64,000 nucleotides of DNA from NCBI GenBank assembly GCA_963556145.1, contig OY744473.1, positions 4,923,394 through 4,987,393 of the forward strand, written 5' to 3'. The position numbers and the translations under genes are program-made. Positions 24,262 to 34,801 of the stretch are shown here, piece after piece (position 1 is the first letter of the stretch; every line of letters begins with the position of its first letter). The stretch is from Hygrocybe punicea (lineage: Eukaryota; Basidiomycota; Agaricomycetes; Agaricales; Hygrophoraceae). The notes under the pieces are model-generated. The model searched no databases and was not told the origin of the DNA. It worked only from the letters and a program-made list of their open reading frames with translations.

Positions 24262-24679
24262 ATTATTGTTATTGTCGCGTGACTTGGCGGCGTGACCAAA
24301 ACACTTCATTTTACTTGCGCAGAATGCAATTGCCATATCTCCCTCAAATCACATCCTATTGACTAGCGGTTGAAAATATGGGCTTCTACAGTCATTGTCT
24401 CGGTGTAAGCCACTTTCCAGACTCTAATTCACTTTTTTTATAAATCAACTTTTTCGCAGGTTACACCATCGTGCAGCAGTTCTATAACGAGCAAGCATCA
24501 TCCTAGTCATGGGAAACTGGTGAGAATTTATTCTATGCTATACTATCTTGGTGCTCATAGCATTTAAGACTCAGTATACCTCTCCAAAGCTTCATATTTC
24601 AACCTGCATCATTTCAGTTCGCATCAACAGTACCGCCAGCGGCGCCGGTGACCCAGCTTCATAAATCAGTGTCATAGGT
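24262..24679 (+). repeat. inverted repeat, left arm (~0.4 kb)
   Basis: Starts ATTATTGTTATTGTC and runs to about GTCATAGGT. Its reverse complement is found, nearly identical for the outer ~200 bp and somewhat less so further in, at 34604-34801 plus 31052-31253. The arm contains two intron-like pieces (GTAAGCC...CGCAG, then GTGAGAA...TTCAG), so it may derive from a spliced transcript unit. The 24119-24261 stretch before it and 24680-24905 after it hold nothing recognisable. Confidence 0.85.
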
Positions 24680-24905
24680 TGATCAATCATGTATATACAG
24701 CCTATTGTCTATTATATGTTTGCTCATCCAGCCTTTGTCCGAGCCTCATGAGTTACATAGCAAAACATGGAAGAATATTCACACAAATGTTCTACACGCT
24801 ACAACATATCAATTGGATACCAGATCCCAGCTATTTTCCACAATACTAACAAGAAAAGAATGATTGGAAAGGGGAAAAAATCAAAGTAGAAGACCGAGAT
24901 GTTGC

Positions 24906-26185
24906 CTACATGTATCTGCAGTGCCTAAACCACCCAAAGATATCATCACTAGTACTCTCATATAATGCTTCAAGCAAGACACAAACAACCTCCATTTATG
25001 AGAGTTCAGACATGGCAAGGCGGGCATATTCCCCATTGCGGCGAAGGTGATACTTCATGGCAGAAAACGCAAGTTTGATCAGGTTGTAGTCAGGAGAGTA
25101 CGGCGGTAAAAATTCGTATCGCATGCCTCTAGCATGAAGAGAACAGCATGAGCCGCAGCCTTCAAGTTATAAGCATACTGACATTGAGCACTCACCGAGA
25201 AGTAATAAGATCCAAAATCACAGGATTTTTGTGAATTCGGCAATTATCCATCACTATCACGGAGTTTGGTTCTGGAAATGGGGACATCTGATCTAACAAA
25301 CGAGAGATGAAGTCATGGAAAAGATCTGAATCGAATGAGCCTTCGATGATATCACAATGAAGGATGCCATCATTGAGAGACAGTGCCGGTAGTACTGAAT
25401 AGCTACAAGAAAAAGGCTCAGCAGTACTGCCCATGATAATAAAAGAGAGAATTACCATCGCCCATGGCAGAAAAATGCTTTCCAAGTAGCTGGCCTCCCA
25501 CGGATGGCCCAGGCTCTCCCCCGATATGTTGTGCGGCGATCAACTGCACTCTCGTCAACAAAGACAAGCTGATTAGCTTCATAGGTCCCAATCCGAGCCG
25601 CAAAGTCTGTTCGTAGCTCTGCACTTCGTTCAATCGCTTCCCGAGTCAGCTGGGATAACTGTAGTATAAATATCATTGCTATAGAATTAGAAATGAGCAC
25701 ATACCCTCTTCATCATGAATCCCCCTTTCCGCAGTGTCCGCCACACCGTATTTAGGGACACTGATACTCCACACTTTGCTTGTAAGTCCAAACGTAGCTC
25801 ATCGAGATAGAGGTTGGGTACTCTGGTCATGGTGGCGAGCAAATGCTGTGATAATTGATCAGCGACATAAATGACACAAAAGCCCCATGTACTTCAACGT
25901 CATAATCACAGAGCGCCCGCTGGAGTTGATGTTTTACGTTTGATGCTGGCACCATGACAGCGCCTGTCTGCCCAAAGTGTGCCATCATCCTTTCCACTGA
26001 GCGCTTGCTGACATCTGTGTACATGCAGACATCATCCATAGACATCGAAGTTGATAGACGGATGACAATCCATTGCACTAGCTCAGGGATGGCTTTACCT
26101 TGAACCATCAGTGATACAAGGTGAGTGGAAAGTTGCAAAGTTGAACTTGCTTACCATTTTCGCATGCTTTCCCACCATGACTCAT
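24906..26185 (-). pseudogene. IS630/Tc1-like DDE transposase, inactive
   Basis: Five introns were joined by eye: 26099-26154, 25846-25892, 25659-25704, 25403-25455 and 25129-25195. The start at 26185 gives MSHGGKACENGKAIPELVQW, a helix-turn-helix N-terminus. SLNTVWRTLRKGGF is the second HTH part. FVDES holds the first catalytic Asp, IVMDNCRIHK the second. In LPPYSPDYNLIKLAFS the position that is Glu or Asp in active members (usually NPIE) is Lys, so the DDE triad is broken. A TAA at 24996-24998 stops the frame; homology continues past it to FGWFRHC and a TAG at 24906. No terminal repeats were assigned with certainty. Confidence 0.85.
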
Positions 26186-26254
26186 TTTCAATAACACTCG
26201 AGTTCACTATTTCATCTAGGACAATGGTTCAAGTGGCTGGCTAAAAGGACGATA

Positions 26255-26305
26255 ATTTCTCCCAGCACAGTCTCAGGCACATGGGACGACACAGGCATGT
26301 TTGCT
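26255..26305 (+). repeat. scrambled partial copy of a COPA exon
   Basis: AATTTCTCCCAGCA and CATGGGACGACACAGGC reappear here in shortened form; both also occur at 27064-27135 inside the COPA exon. This shows duplication and deletion upstream of the COPA fragment. Confidence 0.7.
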
Positions 26306-26336
26306 TTTCCTTCCTTCGTTTCACAGCTGAGCTAAC

Positions 26337-28455
26337 GTGTTCAAATTGGAACGCGAGAGGCCTGCATTTGCTGTTCACCAAGACACACTGTACTACACCC
26401 GAGACAAATACGTCCACGCATTCGATTTCAACACTGGTTCAGACATTGGTTTGTTGAGCGTGTGCAAGTTTGGAAGCCCATATGTCCTGCCAAGAACGCT
26501 GAGCTTCAACCTGGCGGAACGCGCAGTCATCCTCACCATTTCGTCAGATAATGGAATATTCGAGTTGACTAGTCTCCCAACGCAAGCGCAGGGAGAAGTG
26601 AAAGATTCTTCTGTGGACGGGAAGAAAGGTAACGGACAGAGTGCTATTTTTGTTGCGAGAAATAGGTTTGCGGTATTGAATAAAACTACACAGGTTAAGT
26701 TTCACCGTGCTCGCGCATAGGTCTTCATCTGACATGTGCACAACAGCTCATTGAGGTTCGGGACCTCTCAAATTCCGTCGTCAAAACCATCAAACCGCTG
26801 GTGCAGACTAATGAGATTTTCTATGGAGGCACTGCCAGTCTCATCTTGAGCTCCACCTCTTCTGTCGTGTTGTATGATATTCAACAACAAAAGACCGTTG
26901 CAGAAGTAAACAGTCCACCTGTGAAATATGCCATATGGAGTGGGGACGGATCATTGGTTGCTTTGATGAGCAAGCACAGTACGTCTTGCTTTTCGATCCC
27001 TTATCGCGGTCTTATTCTGTTTTGGTGTTCTGCTTTCCCTCTTAGCTATTACCATTGCAAACAAGAATTTCTCCCAGCATTGCCTCATTCATGAAACCAT
27101 CCGAATCAAGTCAGGCGCATGGGACGACACAGGCGTGTTTATATTTTCCACACTCAACCACGTCAAATATTGTCTATCACAAGGGTACGTTAGCATACCG
27201 CCTGGCGTCACGACTGTTCGTAATCTGAATTTGTAATTTAGCGATCATGGTGTCATCTGCACTCTCGATAACCCCGTCTACTTGACCCGAATCAAAGGCA
27301 AAACGATACATTGCCTCGATCGCTCAGCCCGCCCACGTACTATTACCTTTGATCCAACGGAATATCGCTTCAAGCTTGCACTGTTGCGTAATAATCATGA
27401 GGAGATGCTACATATCATCCGGACGTCAACCCTTCTTGGCCAGAGTATAATTGCTTACTTGAAGCAAAAAGGATTCCCGGAGGTGAGGAATATCTGCCTT
27501 CTAGTGCGAGATTGATTTGACTCTGGTGGCAGATTGCCCTGCATTTCATCCAAGATAACAACACGCGGTTTCATCTCGCCATCGAGTGTGGTAATCTCAA
27601 CGTTGCGATGGAAACAGCCAAAGCTATCGAACGGCCCGAATGTTGGGAACGACTGGTGCAGCAAGCACTGAAGCAAGGCAATCATATGGTTCGTAGACTT
27701 GTTGATGTCATGATTTATTAATCTTCTCTTGCTCCGCTGTACCCTGTAGATCGTCAAAAAAGCTTACCAGCAAACTAAGAATTTTGACCGACTATCCTTC
27801 TTGTACCTTGCAACCGGCAGCAGTGATAAACTGTTGAAGATGCAAAAAATTGCGGAAGCGAGAGGCGACCCCATGTCGAGGTTTCACAATGCATTGTATG
27901 CAGGTGACATACGCGGTCACATTGCTGTTTTGCACGAAGTTGGACTTCGTGAGGGAACCATGATATTTCCTTTGTGTTCTACCACTAATAATTCTCGACA
28001 CAGATCCTTTGGCGTATAAGACGAATGGATTGGATGATCTGGCGGATGAAATCCAGCAAGCCGCTAGCCTGACTTCATTGGATATCGATGACGTACCATC
28101 ATTTGGTTCATCAAATCTGAAGCCGCCATCGGTTGTTACTTCAACAACAAACTTCAACTGGCCATCTGTATCTGCCGGTGAGAATTTTTTCGATCGTGCC
28201 CTGACGAATGGCAAGTTGGAAGTGGGTCTGGATGTTCCACACATCAATGCCATCGATGTTACTGGTACTGCAGCATCTTTGGCTTTGGATGCCTGGGCCA
28301 AGGAGGAAGAAGTACACAACAGCATTGATCCAGAAGAAGGTAGATGGGAACTTGACGCTGATGCGGGGGTTGCCCACCAAAATTTAGTTGAGCAAGGTAG
28401 CAAGATGGAGCTCCTCAGTACACCTACGTTCGACATACATTTCATAGACATTTGA
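26337..28455 (+). pseudogene. COPA: coatomer alpha subunit, internal fragment (7 exons)
   Basis: Encodes the middle of alpha-COP, the COPI vesicle coat subunit (the WD-associated region after the N-terminal propeller). Exons: 26337-26693, 26747-26978, 27046-27184, 27242-27482, 27533-27688, 27750-27948 and 28004-28455. All six introns have GT..AG ends and correct phase, and no stop interrupts. Landmarks are FKLERERPAF, EIFYGG, KSGAWDDTGVF, GDHGVICTLD, GQSIIAYLKQKGFPE, KNFDRLSFLYL and NALYAGDIRGH. The first ~340 residues (WD40 repeats) and the C-terminal third are absent; the frame ends in unrelated codons after EGRWELDADAG. Lacking both ends it cannot be the cell's working COPA, so this is a captured or duplicated fragment, with little decay. 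Confidence 0.9.
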
Positions 28456-28628
28456 ATCACAATTTATGAACCTTCTCATGCTTCATATATGTCACCGAAA
28501 AGCTTACTGCCAAACTAAATAGGGGGACCATGGACTAGAGATAGACTCCGACAAATACACTAGAAGCGTGCGCAATGTTCCATAGCTAAACTGAAAATAC
28601 AGGCACGTTCTCGGGCAATTTTCCCCCC

Positions 28629-30820
28629 ATGACCCAGTTGCCAGTGCCTATGGGACAAGGAGCAGTAAAAGCACAACAGCAGGCAGCAAAGGCCAAACGC
28701 CAGGCCGATGCTGCTCTCAAAGGTGCAATTGGATGCATTGCCTCTCCCTAAACGACACTGATTTATTGCTACAGTCAAAACAGGTGGAAAAGACGATAGC
28801 AATGCTACAGAACTCACTGGACTTGCTCCTCCCATCCCTGTCCATCCAAGCAGCCGTGCTTCAGCTGTATCTAATCCCCGTTCTTCGAGGAGTATGAAGT
28901 TGGTATCAACAAAGTCCTCTGGAGATCATGAAGTTACCACTAAACAACCTGTCCGCCAATCTGCAAAAGCTGTCAAGGCACTGTTGAGGGAGATTCAGGC
29001 AAGTGAGATCGAAGAGGAAGAGGACAACGGACCTGGATTGGAAGAGTCTCAAGATGAACCAGGATATGCTGATGCAGATGAGGATGATCAAGACAAGGAC
29101 GACTATGACGAAATTGGCAACAAGGAGAACTCGGACTTGGAGGAATCAGACAAAGCAAAGCCAGCTGCAAAGGCAAACCCGATGGCCGAAAAGGGCAAGA
29201 AAGCCTTGCCGACTGTCATGGCAGATGAGATTAGCAGCAAGTCATTTGATGAAGACGGTATGCATTTCCAACCACACTTGGGGCCTCATCTCACTCTTTC
29301 ACACCAGTGAGGCCAGCTGTGAAGGCAAAATTAACTGCGAAGGCGAAATCAACTGCGAAGGCGAAATCAACTGCGAAGGCGAAATCAACTGCGAAGGAGA
29401 AATCAACTGCGAAGGCAAATCCGACAACCAAAAAGGACAAGACGATCGCAGTGGATGAGATTAGCAGTGAGGAGTCGTCTGATGAAGACGGTATGCTTTG
29501 TTCTAACCGTACTCAGGCCTCATCTCATGCCATTTCCTTCACAGTCGCTTTCACATTTACTATGGAAGTGCTTAGTGCCTCGAAACAGTCCCACAATATT
29601 GATGTCATCTCATCATCGGTCTCACTCTATTCTCTCCAACAGAAGATAGCAAGTTCTTTGAACATCTATCCTGAATCCTTACAAGCACAATATCGCTTTA
29701 GTACCGATTCAAAGGACTCTCTCTCTTGCGATCTTTTAACTCACGGCCACTTCAACACACTTCTCCGACTTCTCCGCGAACGATCCATTCCAGCCAAGTT
29801 GGCCAATGGTCAGCGTTCGACTTGGAAGATGAAGGCATTTACATTGCAAGTCTCTAACAAAGGTGATTTCCCCTATGTGGGGTCCACGGATACAAAGGTA
29901 CGTATAATTCTGTTGGATTCCTATCATGTTGAGTTAAATATTTTTCGCAGGGCGGTGGGTCTGCGAAGTCCAAAGCAGCTGCTGCTCTCAAAGAGCAGGT
30001 GAAGACTGCAGCGGATACTTTCCATGAACAACGCATTATGGCCCGCCTCGCCATTACAGAGTACTGGACCTGTGAGATACACAGTCTACCCAACAAGGCG
30101 TCGTTGTGCTTCAAGAATCCGTCAACAGGCTTATGTCATCCAATCACGGAGAATAATCTGAACCTTTGGGCAGCGCTTCATGTATGTATTTTTCTATTCA
30201 TATCTATGATGCTAATTTTTTGCCAGGTCAAGGATCCTCATGCCAATCCTGTCAATGAGAAGCTGGCTGAGGTCAATGTGCTGGGAAATACTGCATGAGG
30301 ACAACTGGCAGCTAAACCGTCTGCAAATCCCAATGACAAAGTCACATTCCCTTATGGCTGCTATCCGCCACCATTGATGTCGCCGGCAATGTATTATTCA
30401 TCTATGGTAGCTCCTCAGATGCCGGCGGGATTTTTCCCGCCAGCTCCTGGATTCACTGTACCGCCGTCAGGTTTTTTGCCACCTCCGGGACCACCCACAG
30501 TTCCTCCTCCTGTTCTTTCGCAACCATTGAATTATCCCCTCATCTCTGAGTGGATTGAATATTGCGACCGACATCCCAATCGTGTTGGCGGCAATCTCAG
30601 TTCTGTCATTCCAAAATTCCAGGACCAAGGCTTCCGCTACATAAATCAACTCACTGGCAGTCGTGTCACCATCGAAAAGCTCTCAGACTGGCTCTCCGTT
30701 GGCCCTGGGACAGCTGATTTAATCATCAGCTATGCAGAGGAGGATTGTAAACTGATCGCAACAGGTACTTTCAGGATGGAATTGCCGCGTGGGTTGGTCA
30801 TGGCAGCAGAGGAAATTTAG
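28629..30820 (+). pseudogene. member of a mushroom-expanded hypothetical family (one nonsense codon)
   Basis: Six exons: 28629-28722, 28775-29257, 29308-29490, 29545-29897, 29951-30181 and 30227-30820. The N-terminus MTQLPVPMGQGAVKAQQQ is followed by Lys- and acid-rich low complexity with two copies of an EISS..S.DED box. Then comes a possible ubiquitin-like or PB1-like domain (VAFTFTMEVLSAS ... about residues 255-330), a Cys/His segment (EYWTCEIHSLPNKASLCF), a Pro-rich linker (30365-30540) and a C-terminal helical, SAM-like domain (SEWIEYCDRHP ... GTADLIISYAEED). TGA at 30296-30298 breaks the frame before the linker; beyond it the frame is open. The domain names are by look only and the function is unknown. 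Confidence 0.65.
29326..29420 (+). repeat. 18-bp coding repeat (KAKSTA units)
   Basis: Four to five 18-bp units (AAGGCGAAATCAACTGCG) within exon 3 of the preceding gene. They encode a basic Lys/Ala/Ser/Thr run. Confidence 0.9.
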
Positions 30821-31051
30821 TCTCGCTATCAATGGTCTTAGCCTCCCCCTTCACATATTCATGTATCGAGTGTTCTTTATTGTCCAAAGGTGTTTCAACA
30901 CACGTGATTCTCTTCTCGACGGTTTGATGTGTTCAACACGCTTTTTTTATTATGCTACACTAATACATTCCACTGGTGATAAAAAATTGAGTTCTGAGAC
31001 CAAGGCTGAATGAATATACATTGTAATACTAGATAATGGAATGTACACACT

Positions 31052-31253
31052 ACCTATGACACCCATTTATGATGCTGGGCAATGTCAAAGTTCATAATAC
31101 CAACTGAAATGATGCCGGTCAGAAAATGATGCTTTGGAGAGGTATACTGAGCCTGGAATGCTATGAGCACCAAGATAGTGAAGCATGGAACAGATTCTCA
31201 CCAGTTTCCAATGGCTAGGATGATGCTTGCTCATCATAGAACTGCTGCATGAT
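31052..31253 (-). repeat. inverted repeat, right arm, inner part
   Basis: Reverse complement of about 24462-24679, including the intron-like GTGAGAATCTG...CAG piece. It was separated from its outer part (34604-34801) by insertion of the hAT-like element at GGTGTAAC. The short 30821-31051 gap before it shows nothing recognisable. Confidence 0.85.
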
Positions 31254-31931
31254 GGTGTAACTAGTGTATTGGACGGGTACATGAACCCGTGCGGGTTTTT
31301 CCTACAGGTAGGCCCGGGTACGGGTACGGGTAGCCACATCGGGACCCGTGACAAACCCGTACCCATGCCGCCGGGTACAGGTTTTCACGGGTTAGCTCAC
31401 GGGTACTGTCACGGTCCCGTGACATATGATTTCCTTCAACAACAATGACACGGCAACGGGTGTGGGTGCCAGGGCACCCCAGGTAAGCATTCTATTCATT
31501 TATTCATTTATTCTACTAACTACTTAAATACTTTTAGGTTTTTTTCCCGCACCCTCGCGCCAAACGAACGTGAACATGGCAACAGCAACAAGCAGATGGG
31601 ATGCAGCCAAGAACGGGGACAACCCAGGCCAACCATGACAGCAAGAACGAGGATGACGGGAATGAGGACGACGGGGTAAACAAAGACAAGAATGACGACG
31701 AACTCAACGACGGCGAGAACGGGAAGACGACGACAAAGTGGGAACAGCAACTACGACAACGGGAAGACGACAACGGGGGAATGGGACAACGAGGACAACG
31801 GAGACCGGGACAAGAAGGACAACGGCAACGGGGACAACGACGGCAACAGGGACAACGACAATGGCAACGACGAGGACAGCGAGCACGGGAACGGGGATGG
31901 GGGCAACGGACGATGGAAACGAGGCGGACAC

Positions 31932-32265
31932 CCATGGGACGTCCCCAGCCCCATCCAACCTCGCGAAAACACGGAGCGCGTCAATTGACGTGCCCCCATT
32001 GTTCGCGAGGTAGTGAGCACGCGCGGACGCCCATGGAAACTCCCCAGCCCCATCCAACCTCGCGAAAACAAATGGAGCGCGTTAATTGACGCGTCCTTGT
32101 TGTTCGCGAGGTACTTAGGATGGAATGTGGTGGGTACCCGCCGATAACAGGTACGGTGTGTGAGGTTCCTGGCACCAGTGCCCAGGTCCCCGCCCCCCTG
32201 GCCAACACCTCGCAAGTACGCAACCCCAACGTCTATTGACGTTGGGCTGCATTCACGAGGTTGCA
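31932..32265. repeat. palindromic CTCGCGAA...TTCGCGAG modules
   Basis: Two ~81-bp direct repeats (31932-32012 and 32033-32114) share CCCCAGCCCCATCCAACC and each contain an imperfect palindrome (ACCTCGCGAA ... CGTCAATTGACG ... TTCGCGAGGT). A third, weaker version is at 32204-32257 (CAACGTCTATTGACGTTG centre). A fourth relative lies at 14928-14979. They could form hairpins or cruciforms, and may bind proteins. Confidence 0.75.
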
Positions 32266-32434
32266 GGGGGTTCAAGACCTCACCGGTGACACCTCACCAG
32301 CACCCCACCACATTGTGGTGGGATACCCCCGGGTAACTAGGTGTACCCATACCCATACCCACCAGAACCCATACCCATCGCCACGGGTACAGGTAAAGCC
32401 AGGTACGGGTACAGGTACACTCAGTTGTACTCGG

Positions 32435-32590
32435 TGGAGTAGTGGGACCTGCCAGTCACGTGACCAGGCTCCCACGGTTGACCTAGTTAGTAGCCTTCCC
32501 GATGTAGTAGTCAGTCCATTATCCTATCCATCCCGTCTTACCTCTCGAGTCCTGCGTGAGCCCCCGGAGAGGTACCTCGGTACCTCTCCA
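32435..32590 (+). repeat. 5' LTR
   Basis: 156 bp, TGGAG...CTCCA. It contains CAGTCACGTGACCAG near its start, with a CACGTG E-box. Confidence 0.85.
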
Positions 32591-32687
32591 ACGTGGTGAT
32601 GAGAGTGTTCTTCAACTCCACGCCTCTCTTTTTTTCTCTCGGGTTCCCACTCCTTACGACTTTCTCGCGAGACGACCTTTTTTCGGC

Positions 32688-34100
32688 CTCACCACCCCTG
32701 CTGTGCGACGGCGCATTTTCCCTTCATTCACGGCCGTACCTCAGTCGCGTTACCCCCCGGCACCCTCGCTCAGTCCACCGCGTCGACCATCGTTGACCCA
32801 GAAACGCGGACTCAACCCTTTTGGAGCACCCAAAAGCCCCAGGCCACGCCACCCGCGTTCGCGCCCCGTTTCCTCTTCTCAGACCAGGGACAGCCTCTCA
32901 AGCTTTCCTTCGATGTCTTATGACCCCCGTTCTGCCCCACGTCGTCCCAGGAACACCATCGACGTCCATTTTGACGCCCAACGGCCACCCGCGTACAGCC
33001 GCGTCACCACCTTTCAACCCCCTCATATTTTAGTGTTCCCCGGCCTACTCGTATCCATCAAGGCCCCCGCGTTCACGCTCAACAACCCGGTGCCCACGTT
33101 CTGCTCGAAAGAACCCCCCGTTGCCGTCCATTTTGGATACCCAAGTGCCTGCCACATCATCACCTTCAACCCCCCGCTTTTCATATGTCCCGTTCCCAAC
33201 CCACATTCGTTCAATCCCCCGCGCCCTCGTTCCATCCACCAGGGCCCCCCATTGCCCCCCGTTGGCCCCAGACGAGCCCCCACCGTCGTTCTCGGACACC
33301 CAAGCCACGCGCCACGTCACCATCGCGCGGCCCCGTTCTGCCAGCACAACCGGCCCAGACCAACTCACCAAACTCGCGGCCCACCCCCCAGAACACCCTG
33401 CGTCTCGTTAACGCCCCGAACGAGCCCCCACCGCCGTTTTTGGTCGCACCACGGATCCGTCGCGCCCACCCGTTGGACCCCCATTCTTTCGTGTACCCCA
33501 GCCCCACACGGACCCATTCGACCACCCGTGCCCTCGATCCACCAGCCAGGACCCCCCGTTCACCTCCATTGCGCCAAACGAGCCCCCGCCGTCGTTTTCA
33601 GACACCCAGGCCACGCGCCACGTCACCATCGTGCGGCCCCGTTCTACCAACATACCCAGCCCCAGACCGACTCACGAAGCTCGCGGCACACCCGCTCACC
33701 ATCCTGGAGCACCCCACCTCACTCCAATACCGCGAATGGACTGTCCCCGCCGTTCCCAGACCCCCACCGCATCCCGCCACGTCACCACCCCCGGCCAGTT
33801 CCTAACACCATACCTGGCCCCGCGAACCCTCGTTCAGCTCCCTGCGGCATCGTTCTCGACCTGGACGAGCCACCCCGATCTTCTCACATGATACGCCAAC
33901 CCCCTCCGCGTCGGGATACCATGCCCTTGTTAAGTACAACCCTATGCCCCGTCAGTATTGTAGCTTTTATTATAGCCTCATCCCCTGTTCCCCCCCATAC
34001 TGGATGTCAATCACAGTCTACCTACAAGCCGTCACTACACTATGTTCACGCACCCGTTTACCCGATCTCCGCCAATACAGTTATGTTTTGGACCACCTGA
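32688..34100 (+). CDS. Pro/Arg-rich open frame inside the LTR element (doubtful)
   Basis: A long frame of about 470 codons across the C-rich interior reads as Pro/Arg/His/Ser low complexity with no family match. Two ~305-bp tandem copies (about 33185-33490 and 33490-33795) repeat the HAPRHHRAAPF phrase. Neighbouring frames are also long because the DNA is stop-poor, so the openness may be compositional. I would not treat it as a proven protein. Confidence 0.2.
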   Translation, partial: LTTPAVRRRIFPSFTAVPQSRYPPAPSLSPPRRPSLTQKRGLNPFGAPKSPRPRHPRSRPVSSSQTRDSLSSFPSMSYDPRSAPRRPRNTIDVHFDAQRPPAYSRVTTFQPPHILVFPGLLVSIKAPAFTLNNPVPTFCSKEPPVAVHFGYPSACHIITFNPPLFICPVPNPHSFNPPRPRSIHQGPPLPPVGPRRAPTVVLGHPSHAPRHHRAAPFCQHNRPRPTHQTRGPPPRTPCVSLTPRTSPHRRFWSHHGSVAPTRWTPILSCTPAPHGPIRPPVPSIHQPGPPVHLHCAKRAPAVVFRHPGHAPRHHRAAPFYQHTQPQTDSRSSRHTRSPSWSTPPHSNTANGLSPPFPDPHRIPPRHHPRPVPNTIPGPANPRSAPCGIVLDLDEPPRSSHMIRQPPPRRDTMPLLSTTLCPVSIVAFIIASSPVPPHTGCQSQSTYKPSLHYVHAPVYPISANTVMFWTT

Positions 34101-34398
34101 ACCTTCACACTGCACTAAGTACTTGCTAGGACGATTCGAGGGATCCTTGGCCTTGCGTTGTGAGCCCGAACCCTTGTGAGAGAGGCATTCGAAGAGTATT
34201 GAGTTTGAGGAGAGTCTTGTATAGTCTGGTCATCTACCGCCCCCTGCGCGAGGATGACTTCCCGCTTCACGATATAAGGCCCCGGCCTTGATTTGAGGCA
34301 TTCTGAGGGACTGGGAGTTGCGGCTTGAGAGTTTTTTGGTCTGTTTTGTTTGTTTTGTGTTCTTTTCTGTAGCAGTTGGCGACGAGGGTGTCGCCATG

Positions 34399-34411
34399 AG
34401 GAAAAGGGGCA
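34399..34411 (+). promoter_or_regulatory. polypurine tract of the LTR element
   Basis: A purine-rich stretch GAGGAAAAGGGGC ends two bases before the 3' LTR, where plus-strand priming occurs in LTR retrotransposons. Confidence 0.65.
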
Positions 34412-34413
34412 CT

Positions 34414-34569
34414 TGGAGTAGTGGGACCTGCCAGTCACGTGACCAGGCTCCCACGGTTGACCTAGTTAGTAGCCTTCCCGATGTAGTAGTCAGTCCATTA
34501 TCCTATCCATCCCGTCTTACCTCTCGAGTCCTGCGTGAGCCCCCGGAGAGGTACCTCGGTACCTCTCCA
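34414..34569 (+). repeat. 3' LTR
   Basis: Identical by eye to 32435-32590. Confidence 0.85.
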
Positions 34570-34603
34570 CCGGGTGCTACCCGTGCCATTAACTAGGTGT
34601 AAC

Positions 34604-34801
34604 CTGCGAAAAAGTTGATTTATAAAAAAAGCAAATTAGAGTCTGGAAAGTGGCTTACACTGAGACAATGACTGTAGAAGCCCATATTTTCAACCGCTAG
34701 TCAATAGGATGTGATTTGAGGGAGATATGGCAATTGCATTCTGCGCGAGTAAAATGAAGTGTTTTGGTCACACCGCCAAGTCACGTGACAATAACAATAA
34801 T
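34604..34801 (-). repeat. inverted repeat, right arm, outer part
   Basis: Reverse complement of 24262-24465 with only a handful of differences. It ends in AATAACAATAAT. Confidence 0.9.

Larger units (their letters stand above)
32435..34569 (+). mobile_element. non-autonomous LTR retrotransposon, 2.1 kb
   Basis: Two 156-bp direct repeats (32435-32590 and 34414-34569) look identical by eye. They begin TGGAG and end CTCCA. A purine tract GAGGAAAAGGGGC (about 34399-34411) sits just before the 3' copy as a polypurine tract. TGGTGATGAG a few bases after the 5' copy could be a tRNA primer site. The flanks are TCGG and CCGG, a 4-bp duplication with one mismatch at best. No gag, protease, RT or integrase is encoded, so it would need proteins from another element. 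Identical LTRs imply a recent insertion. Confidence 0.85.
31262..34595. mobile_element. hAT-like non-autonomous DNA transposon with a nested LTR element
   Basis: Flanked by an 8-bp direct repeat GGTGTAAC (31254-31261 and 34596-34603), the size made by hAT transposases. The ends are TAGTGTATTGGACGGGTA on the left and, read inward from the right, TAGTTAATGGCACGGGTA. Subterminal DNA is packed with CGGGTAC / GTACCCG words (31278-31425 and 32330-32425), as is usual for hAT transposase-binding regions. No hAT transposase or zinc-finger ORF is present. Without the nested element (32435-34569) it is about 1.2 kb. The interior 31570-31930 is GA/AC-rich low complexity. Removal rejoins the two halves of the right inverted-repeat arm. 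Confidence 0.85.

Noticed and set aside
28471..28520. Second COPA exon copy near 28.5 kb
   Set aside because: The resemblance (AAAAGCTTAC..CAAACTAA, and TTATGAA..CTTCTCAT to 24.1 kb) is under 25 bases each and too short to call a feature.
32556..34100. Long Pro/Arg-rich frame as a real protein
   Set aside because: The DNA is C-rich and stop-poor in several frames, and the frame starts inside an LTR. It is listed only as doubtful.
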